NCBI GenBank assembly: GCA_022559985.1
Contig: JAFJTR010000008.1
Coordinates: forward strand, 310,001 to 374,000
Length of the DNA stretch: 64,000 nucleotides
Source of the DNA: Parastagonospora avenae f. sp. tritici 18332-5
Taxonomy: Eukaryota > Ascomycota > Dothideomycetes > Pleosporales > Phaeosphaeriaceae
Reading direction: 5' to 3'
This document shows positions 56,049 through 64,000 of this stretch, in pieces; the first letter of the stretch is position 1, and the number at the start of each line of letters is the position of its first letter. Below the pieces are notes generated by a model. That model was not told where the DNA came from. It saw only the letters and a program-made list of their open reading frames with translations, and made no database searches. The translations under genes were made by a program, and so were the position numbers.

Positions 56049-57832
56049 TCACTGTAGCCCCCGCGTACTCATAGCCCTCAGCTTCGGCCCGTAAAACCAC
56101 AGCAACACTGGGCTGATCAAAGCAAGAAACAAAGTCAAAAAGGCCAATAAGCTGTTTCCCCAACCTAAACCCATCGTCTCATACATCTTTGGCGCAAAGA
56201 GAGGGAAGCTGAAGCCCATCATTGTGCGCATGAAGGCACCCACCGATGCCGCGGACGCTGCGTACTTGGCCTCGTACGCATCTGTGGTGTATGCCTGACT
56301 ACATTGGAATCCAATGATCAGACCAATGGCGATGATTACACTGCCAATGTTCGGTGCGATCCAATGCGCGCCGTAGTGTGCCGACCAACCGTATATGAAA
56401 AGCCCAATCGGACACAGGATGCCCGCAATGAGCATAGGCGGAACGCGAAATTCGGGTAGGCCCTCCTCGACATTGTAGTAGACCTTCATGCGAGCGTAGA
56501 GCTTGAATACGTTAGTATGATTATGCAATATAGGCGGGAAATGCTTACCCCATCCATGAGCGGGTGTGAGATCTGTAGGCCGATCATGAAGCCTAGGCAT
56601 AGCGAAAGATAGTTGAGTGATGCGATGCCGACAGACATGTCGTATACTTCTTCGAAGACCATGGGGAAAGTTGACAGCATCAGATACATGACTCCGTACA
56701 AATACGCGCGATAGATGGAAGGCGCCTGAGTGGCCGGATGTGTGAACATCATGATGAAGGGAAGTATTAGCCTTTTGCGTAGAATCTTGCTGAACCGGTC
56801 ACCAGTTTCGTACTCGGTACGGACGATGATATCTGATCGCATGCCCTTCATTGACTTGCGCACGATCTTCGCTTTCTTCGCTAGGATCGCAGGCGCGAAG
56901 GTCTCTGCGAGGAAGAAAAGAGCAGTGAGCTGCACAAATACCGTGAAGATGGATGTGGCGAAGAAGATCCATCGCCAACTCACGCCTTCAGAAATGTATG
57001 CGCCGCAGATAGGAGCAACGCAAGGAGCAATCCAAGTTAGCATCCCATATATTGCTTGACCTTTGCCGCGCTCTTCTTTACGCCACGTGTCGGCGAGAAC
57101 CCCATTGCACAGCTGAGACACGTAAGCCGCTGCTCTTGCCGAATGAGGGTCGGCCCGGAGAAGTGGGAAGACTCACTGCTTGTGGTGCTGCGCCACCTAG
57201 GCCGCTGAGAAAACGAAAAGCCAGCATCTGGTTCTGCGTCCGCGCAAACCCGCATGCTGTGTTGAAGACAAGATACACAAGGTTGGCATATTGCAGGACC
57301 GTCACTCTACCGAAGATCTCAGACAGCGGCGCCAACACGAATGGTCCCTGAGCATACCCCAATAAAAAGATAGTCATGACCAACTGACGCATGAAGCCTT
57401 CTGGTATGTCGAAGTCGTCTGCCATAGCAGGCAACGCTGGCGTGACCATGGTAGACGAGAATGGCGAAATGAACGTGAACATTGATACAAGGATAGTCAC
57501 GACCCACTTCCGCTTCTGTGACCAGTTCAATGGATTTCTAGGGTCATGGGGTCCATCCCAGGTGATCTATGCTTCTGTTAGCCGTCACTGCGAGGCGCGA
57601 GTAACATGCTTACAATGATCTCTTCTTCTTTCCTTGCACCAATTTCTACGTCACCATCTCCTGAGTCATATTGAGTGCCTTCTTCTTGCCATTGTCTGAA
57701 GAGTCGTTCTGTGCTGACCAGAGGACGATTGTCGTCTTCGCTTTCGAAAGGGAACCTAGGAAGTTCCAAGGAGTCGGAGACATCTCCATCCCCTACAGAA
57801 GGCCTTCGGAGAAGTCTGTCCTTGAACGTCAT
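56049..57832 (-). CDS. MFS multidrug/polyamine-type transporter (DHA1 family)
   Basis: Proton antiporter of the plasma membrane. Exons 57832-57614, 57566-57177, 57112-56549 and 56501-56049 (introns 47, 64 and 47 nt) give 541 residues with 12 predicted helices. The N-terminal cytosolic region is acidic (about 75 residues). The DHA1 entry block is clear: WDGPHDPRNPLNW, then FISPFSSTMVTPALP. Motif A-like LSEIFGRVTVLQ and motif C-like GAYISEGVSWRWIFF are present. The C-terminal half has WIAPNIGSVIIAIG and AYTTDAYEAKYAASA. Exporters of this family (Tpo1/Flr1/Mdr-like) pump toxic or endogenous small molecules. It shares strand and neighbourhood with the FAD monooxygenase. Confidence 0.92.
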
Positions 57833-58944
57833 GCTGAAGTGACTGTGTGTAAGCGAATGTGATAGAGCGAGTGACTGAACACAGTAACGATCAGTGTGAA
57901 TCTCAGGCAGCTGACTGCGAGGCCAGGTTCTTTATCCCATCAACTCTGAACACATTGTAGCGCCGGAAACTCAGAATCGAGGCGGTGTAATTAGCACGAC
58001 GCCATCGAGGCTGATTACATTTGCCTCCGAGACGCACCCCATCTCAAACAAGACGGAGAACGAAAATGCTCGTCATTTTCCAGATTCTGTTGCGCCACAC
58101 AACGCTTGAGTAACGTCTGTCCTGCTAGCTCCCAGGCATTTGGGCGATGACCAAGTAGATTAGCGTGTGTCAGAAAATAAGAATAGAATATGGTCGTGTG
58201 CTTGCAGTGCCACGGATTCTACGCACGTCTCAAGACCAATGACAACGAGAACACTTGCCTTAGACCTGGTAGACAAACGAGCCCAAGCTACCAGCCGCCT
58301 GTGGAGTCGTCAGCAGCGTGGCTGTGCCAACCTGTACCGCCAAGTTGGGGTCAAGAGAGCGGCATCACTTTGTACAACACTAATTGTCTTGGTGAGGCAC
58401 GTGATTGGTCGCGACCGATCAGGTTCAGACCCTTGGGGCCCTTAGACTCAAGGTACTTCTGCGCGCCGAAGTCCCGCGCAGCAAAACATATGATGCTTCC
58501 AGAGATGCCTTGGTGTTATGGCTATGTTGATGTCGTCGTAATCGCTGGCTGTGCGTTTGATTCCGAGAGGTCCTTTGGGACCGGGTGTTGACATCAATGG
58601 CTGGCCGAAGTATTGTTTAGACCTGTTGCAAGAAACGCCATTGCAGTTGTCGTGAGGCTTTACACGGCACGGCATATTGAGGCACAGGCAGTGCAAATAC
58701 TATCTGTGGTAAGGCCAGTGTAGCACGAGGCCGAAGCTGTACCTTGGTACCATGCAGCGTAGAAATGACCTCTTCGCGGACTTTGGATATAAGTATGCGG
58801 CTGCTCAGGCTTCCAAACAAGTAGAATCTGTACAAACACTCGCTTCAGCTCGATAGATCATTGACCTTCGCTTTGAACACCATTCTCTCAATTTATTACC
58901 ACGTTTTACAGTCAGACCCACTTTCTGAACCGCTTCAATCAGAA
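57833..58944. promoter_or_regulatory. divergent region between MFS transporter and glycerate kinase
   Basis: 1.1 kb between the start codons of two genes transcribed away from each other. No gene is convincing. The plus-strand frame at 58861 that precedes the kinase start opens with TTG, so ATG 58945 is preferred as the first start. Confidence 0.5.
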
Positions 58945-60412
58945 ATGCTTGCTATGAATCCTTCAGTAATACAGCTTGATAGACTCGTCGCAGATCAAGA
59001 GTCTATCTCGGTGCTGTCACGACAGCAGCCACTTACCAGGTCGAGCGATCGACCACAGCTGCCCCGACTTCGTACCTTGAAGACGACCAATCTACCCCTA
59101 GCACAAGTAGATGAGGTGCTTCTTTCTGCTGCATCTCTGATTTCCACCCCGACATCAGAGATTCTGGGTGGCCATCCATTGAGGATCTTGATTGCTCCTT
59201 CGGGATTCAAAGAAAGCCTCGGTCCAGAGCAGGTAGCAGACGCCATTGAAGCAGGGGTTCGCAAAGTGTTGGACGAGAAGAACGCCCTTCTACGCAAACT
59301 GCCACTTCATGACGGCGGAGAGGGATTCGCCAGTGCTCTGGTAGCGGCCCATGGCGGTTTCGTTGTAGACAAAACAGTAACGGGCCCTATTGGCCAGCCT
59401 GTCGATTCGCATCTAGGCTTCATGGGAGAGAACGGAGAAATTGCCGTCCTTGACATGGCTGGAGCTGCAGGTCTTCGATTGGTGCCTAGGGATGCACGCG
59501 ACCCTACTGTCACCACCACTTACGGGGTGGGTGAACTCATACGAGAGGCACTGGATGCAGGGTCGACCAAGATCATCATTGGTTGTGGAGATTCAGGAAC
59601 GTCTGACGGAGGAGCCGGAATGCTTCAGGCCCTTGGCGTCTGCCTTATGGATGCAGTAGGAGAAGAGCTACCAAAAGCAGCTGGAGGGGCATCCTTGTCA
59701 CGCCTGGACAGGTTGTGCTGGAAGAATGTACATCCACGTCTTCGTGAAGATGCTGGTAAGCACGCATGATAGTGAATTCTGTCCTGCAGCTGATGATAAA
59801 ACAGTCGAGAAAGTCCAGATAGAAGCTGTCTGTAACATCAAGAACGTCCTTTGTGGTCCTAGAGGAGTAGCAAGGGTGTATGGTCCACAGAAGGGCGCCA
59901 CACCGGAGCAGGTTGATCTGCTCGCAGAAGCCTTGGATCGTTTCGCACTAGTTGCTCAGCCTAGATGCGGCCAATACATCTCCAAAGCGCCAGGAAGTGG
60001 TGCCAGCGGAGGTCTTGGAGCGGCGCTGATAATGCTCGGCGCTCGACTGCGCGCCCGCAGCGAGGCAATCAACGAGTATTTTGGATTCGACCGCATCTTT
60101 GAACAACAGTGGGATTTCGTAATTACTGCAGAGGGCAGTCTTGACGGACAAAGCGCTCATGGGAAGATGACCACAGAAGTGGCACGTCGAGCAAAGCGCA
60201 ACGGAGCGCAGGTAGTCGCGCTAGCTGGAACGATCGGAGAAGGGGCGGACGCGACTTACGGTACCGGAATCAAAGCCTTCACAAGTATCCTGAAGGGCCC
60301 ATTGTCGCTGGAGGAAGCGATCGGACAGACTGAGAATCTCATCAAGGACGGGGCTGAGAAGGTGCTGCGCATGATCTTGGTAGGCTTGGCTCTTGGGAGG
60401 GGTCATCGTTAG
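58945..60412 (+). CDS. glycerate kinase (GlxK/GckA family)
   Basis: Phosphorylates D-glycerate with ATP, linking serine/glycine and photorespiration-type carbon to glycolysis. Two exons: 58945 to 59743-59755 and 59790-60412, 473-477 residues depending on the donor. The first 75 residues are an N-terminal extension not found in bacterial GlxK. Family motifs then follow: LIAPSGFKESLGPEQVADAI, LPLHDGGEGFASAL, VLDMAGAAGLRLVP, the glycine-rich GCGDSGTSDGGAGMLQALG, CNIKNVLCGP, PGSGASGGLGAAL, ITAEGSLDGQSAHGK and ALAGTIGEG. The intron is 34 nt if the best donor (GTAAGC, 59756) is used; in-frame alternatives at 59744 (GTGAAG, 46 nt) and 59738 (GTCTTC, 52 nt) give more normal sizes. The intron must be removed, because unspliced reading stops at TGA. 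Confidence 0.9.
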
Positions 60413-60940
60413 GGAGTGTATTATTAGTCCATACCCAGTTAGATCTAGCTTCTGCAATTCATGTCGCAACGTTCACTGGCTTGATCATCACAAAACATGT
60501 CATCACGGTCAATTTTTTGGCTGATGAAGAGAATGAAAGTTCCATGGGAGAAAACGGGCAGGTGCGCAGCATGAAGAGCCACTTTAAGAGGTCACTATCG
60601 TGCTCCGCGCGACATGAGGTCAGCAAGTACAAAGAATTGTTTTTAGATAATGTGTTGGATGTTTAAAGCCCGCTACTCAAGGGCAGTATGAAAATGTGAG
60701 ACACGAGAGATAAGGCATGTCTACACACCTGGGCAGGTGGCCCAGTGTGACACGTGCTGACAAGGCCGAGCCTTCCCGATTAGGAAGTTTGAAAATTGGT
60801 ATCGATCGCAGCAGAGTTTGACACGAATCTTGGGCGAAATGTGCTTTCCGCTCAGGGCTCGAATTACACTTTTCGATCCTTCCTCGCCATATCCAAGTCC
60901 ACTTACTCCCATCTCATCATGAGATTGTGCAAATGTCTTC
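60413..60940. other. intergenic between convergent genes
   Basis: 3' regions of the kinase and of the coiled-coil/RGG gene. Nothing else recognised. Confidence 0.5.
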
Positions 60941-63035
60941 TCAGTCGGAAAGATTATGACCGCGTTGCCGACGACCACCGCGTCCATAGTTGCCCTTGAA
61001 TACACTTCCCTGGCGCGCACCGTCATTGTCCCGTCTGCCACGTCCACCACGTCCACCACGTCTACTAGTCGAAGGCTGCCCATGGTGCTTAGCAATTTCT
61101 GTAGCACCACCTGTAGCCCACATGCTGTGCTTCCGACCGTCGGTCGACAAGTGTTGTGGTTCAGACTGTGATTGCAACTTTGGTTGTTGTTGCGATGCTG
61201 CTGGAATGGATGGTGGGGTCTGGGGCGCCCATTTGCTACTCATCATACCTCCCACGGGCCGAGACTGATCTGGTATACTGCGCAGCGCTACAGAAGATTT
61301 CTTCGGCACACGATCTGGCTTTGACAGTGGCTCTGTGGCAATCTCTGGAGGCACAGGCTGGGAGGGCTCATCCTTGGGCAAGCTCATGGGCGTCGACACC
61401 CACGGGCGGACCTTCTCTGTTGCAGAGAGCGGCTTTTTAATTGGCTCCGCCGCGGACATAAATGCGAATGGTGGTCTGAAGGCTGCAGTCGTGGGATTGA
61501 GGACTACTGACTGTTCCTTGGTCGAATTATTGGCTTTGCTGGCTTTGATCAGATCTGCGAGGCTCTTATAGTTGCGGCTTGGAGATTGGTGCTCGGCTGG
61601 GACTTTTGAGTTGCTCGATGGAGACGATGCGCTATCCCGAGCGGATCTAGCGTCTTGAGAGAGATTCGAGAAGTTGTCCTCTGGGATGTCTAGTCCCTCG
61701 TCATTGCTCGTAACTTCCACAGAGTCCTCTGAATCTTCAGAGACGCTGAAGCTCTGCTCTTCACCTTCGCTTGACGATACGGAAAACTCCTGGCTGTTGG
61801 GGGTGACGAAATCTACGTCTGAGATGTTGGCGGCCTCATCGTCGGAATCGTCCTCTTCATCGCTGTCTTTGTCGCTGCCATCGTCTTGCGCAGGCGTTGA
61901 TGCAAATTTCGCGAACGGGATGTTTGGCTCAATTACCATTCGCTTTAGATCAACGTGGGACTGTTGCTTACTGCCGAAAATAGAAATATTCGAAGCAGTG
62001 CTACCGAGCGCACGATCATTCAGCTTGTCGACGGAGATCTTGATGCGCAAATCGCCGAAGGCCATAGTCGGTGGGGACGGTGGAGCTGTGGCGATTGACG
62101 CGTGTTCGTAACGGGGTTCTGTATCAGAGACAGGAGCGTGTTCGAGCTCAACTTTGATATGGTTGGATTCTCTATGCAGACTTGATTCGTCGCCGATGAG
62201 AGTGTCATCATTCTCAAGACCAATATCGGTTGAATCCTCGACAGGATCCGCCACTCCGCGAAGATCTTTGATCTCTGCAAGCGCAGACTCTAGTTCTAGC
62301 TTCATGGCCTTGAGTTGTTCGTCCTTCTCGGAGGCTACACAGGCCGTATCTGCTTGTGCCTTTGCCGCTAGATCGCGCTCCTTGCGCAGGCCGTCATTCT
62401 CACACTGGAAGTCTTGCAAGTCCTCTTTAAGTGAGTCGCGCTCGTGTCGAAGATTTATGTGGTCCTTCTCAAGGGGCTCGTGCTCCGCCTTGGGCATTTG
62501 AAGCGCAGATGCGCTCTCATCCAGAGCAAGCTGTTTGGACACTGACTCAGCTGAAGACTTCTGGAGATCTCGCCGAGTTACATCGTGGTTTGATCCCTCG
62601 ATTTTGAGTCTATTTTCCTGATACCGAAAGTTGTTCCTGAAGCTTGGCTTTCTCGCGGACTTGCTGGTCGTGCATTTCAGTGCATTCAGTAACGATGTCG
62701 ACAAGAGATGCCTCAGAAGAATCGCACATGCTCTGCACACGGTCACGCTCTTGTGTCAAGGTCTTGAACTCAGTCTTCAGACGTGCGTTGTGCTCTTCGA
62801 GTTCGGTGATCTTTCCATCTCGGACATCGATACGTGGTGTCTCAGTAATGACTTCCGCATTCCGCTGATTCTCTATTTTGATAATCTGCACCTTGATGTG
62901 CTCACGTGGAACGTCGGAAGGACTAGTAATGTCTTGCTTATGACGTGTACGTGTAGCCTTCAGGTCATTCTTCAAGCCTTTAAGCTCAGCCTGGTATTGC
63001 TGCTTGACGCCAGCGCTGTTGGCGAGCAGCTGCAT
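60941..63035 (-). CDS. acidic coiled-coil protein with C-terminal RGG box
   Basis: Exons 63035-62625 and 62560-60941 (64-nt intron, donor GTATCA) give about 676 residues from ATG 63035. That start is tentative: the open frame continues a few codons upstream and an earlier exon is possible. Residues about 10-290 are heptad-rich coiled coil (LKGLKNDLKATRTRHKQ, LEEHNARLKTEFKTL, LRKERDLAAKAQADTA). A long acidic part follows (GSDKDSDEEDDSDDEAANI), then a Ser/Pro-rich region. The last 30 residues are Arg/Gly-rich (SRRGGRGGRGRR, GNYGRGGRRQRG), as in RNA-binding proteins. The whole is low-complexity, so function is unknown; an RNA- or chromatin-associated scaffold is an inference. Confidence 0.6.
61044..61067. 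repeat. short CCACGT-based tandem repeat encoding the RGG box
   Basis: Plus-strand CGTCCACCA-type units repeat about three times within the gene's last exon and encode the Gly/Arg-rich repeats on the minus strand. Confidence 0.7.
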
Positions 63036-63552
63036 CTGGGATGCATGGCTCAAGAAGAATTGTTATTCGGACTCATGGCTGGATCGTGGACGCGGAGTGG
63101 CTTGCGAGCGAACGTTGGGAATTGCACACTGCGGATGCGCGTAGGCATGTCGACCGGTTGGTTCTGAGCGGTTGAGGTTGCGTTCGATGACCTTGAGTAA
63201 GCTTGAGAAGTGATGGGAGTAGAGCACCAGGCGAATAGTAGGGAGCTTTTATTCACGCAACGTGAATGATATGCCTAGTGCCTATCCTCTTTGCAAATTG
63301 TCGTACCCTGGTTGAACCGCAGAAGCTCTGGTGATGAGTAGAAAGCAGCTGATGCAGATGGAAGTAGCGGAGATCACTGGATGGTTTATATGACAAAGCG
63401 TCAGCAGCCCAAGCGGCAGTGAATTGAAAAAGAAGAGAACTTGGTGCCTGTTAGGCTAATATCGAGTGAAACTCGCAGTCAATGTACAGGATCTATCCCC
63501 ATCCAAAGTTGGAGAAAGCTGTCGCGAAAAGCTCTGACACGCTCTTATCAGC
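63036..63552. other. intergenic or 5' region
   Basis: No firm gene. A minus-strand frame (63256-63050) ends just above the coiled-coil gene and could be part of its 5' exon, but no good splice joins it. Confidence 0.4.
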
Positions 63553-64000
63553 TCAGCCCACCCGACTCTTGCCCTCTCTCAATTCTTTGTTCTGCCGCTC
63601 TGCCTCTTCTAGCTTCCCTTCGAGCTCCGACTCATTTGCGAGCAATGCATTGATGGTGTGGCGAAGCTCATAGTTGCTCACTTCCACCCCTCCAGGCGCA
63701 CCTTTCTCATTTGCGTATTTGTTAAGCTGGGCGTTTGCTTGATCGCGCTGTTTCCGCAGTGAATTTGCCACACGGTTCGCGTCTTTGAGTAGTTCCTTCA
63801 AAGCATCTTCCTCCTCTCGGTCTCTTGCCTCTAGCCACTTCGTGAGCGCTTCTTCGAATTCCTCAAGACTTAGGCTCATGGAAGTGACATTGATCGTGTC
63901 CCCCAGGAGCTCTAACTTTGGCTTGAGCGAGTTGAGTTCTCTCGAAGCTTCCGCTACTTTGAGATCGGCGTCGCTCTTGATCTGCGTCATCTCTTCTTGT
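63553..64000 (-). CDS. coiled-coil protein, 3' end only (5' end outside window)
   Basis: The frame is open to the window edge and ends at TGA 63553-63555. It reads a near-continuous heptad coiled coil: SLEEFEEALTKWLEARDREEE, ALKELLKDANRVANSLRKQR, LEGKLEEAERQNKELREG. No catalytic domain is visible. It may be a separate gene or an earlier part of the coiled-coil/RGG gene, with an intron of about 500 nt; the gap argues for separate genes. Function unknown. Confidence 0.5.
   Translation of the reverse strand, partial: QEEMTQIKSDADLKVAEASRELNSLKPKLELLGDTINVTSMSLSLEEFEEALTKWLEARDREEEDALKELLKDANRVANSLRKQRDQANAQLNKYANEKGAPGGVEVSNYELRHTINALLANESELEGKLEEAERQNKELREGKSRVG

Overview
This is nuclear DNA of a filamentous ascomycete (Pezizomycotina). 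The gene content (HET-domain protein, M28E leucine aminopeptidase, long plasma-membrane H+-ATPase, fungal Apc15) and the introns point that way. Most introns are 47-70 nt, with GTANGT-type donors and CTAAC/CTGAC branch sites a few bases before the acceptor. A dothideomycete is my best guess, but the sequence alone does not settle the class. There are no bacterial-style operons. I found no rRNA, CRISPR or intact transposon, and no tRNA I could defend.

Layout. 1-3229: 3' part of a complex I CHCH subunit (NDUFA8 type), an unknown gene, and APC/C subunit Apc15. 3230-12218: gene-poor, with a decayed RBR-type ubiquitin ligase (4526-5090) and another decayed ORF (about 6180-6700). 12219-20567: a short SPT23/MGA2-like transcription factor, mitochondrial ClpX, and glycogen branching enzyme in divergent orientation to ClpX. 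23156-25353: mitochondrial ATP synthase beta subunit with unusual exon structure. 26034-30619: IWS1 and PCF11, divergently transcribed. 30620-34359: gene-free. 34360-36807: a conserved-looking unknown protein and a secreted leucine aminopeptidase. 38132-40740: three small related membrane-protein genes, one with an internal stop. 42687-48630: an F-box-like protein and a plasma-membrane H+-ATPase isoform. 50712-52727: a HET-domain protein with C-terminal membrane helices. 53070-53641: a broken gene. 54140-60412: FAD monooxygenase, MFS transporter and glycerate kinase. 60941-64000: an acidic coiled-coil/RGG protein and the end of another coiled-coil protein.

The core genes are ordinary housekeeping functions: respiration and ATP synthesis (NDUFA8, ATP2, ClpX), proton pumping, glycogen, cell cycle, and transcription elongation/termination. 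IWS1 and PCF11 share one intergenic promoter region, as do ClpX and the branching enzyme. The monooxygenase, transporter and glycerate kinase could be a small catabolic group, but only their adjacency supports this.

The most striking feature is the 5' half of the ATP synthase beta gene. To keep the conserved protein intact, splicing must use two consecutive introns separated by a single nucleotide, then a GC-AG intron, then an intron whose donor is neither GT nor GC. Further downstream there is a 9-nt exon. The resulting CDS is exactly divisible by three (515 codons plus stop).
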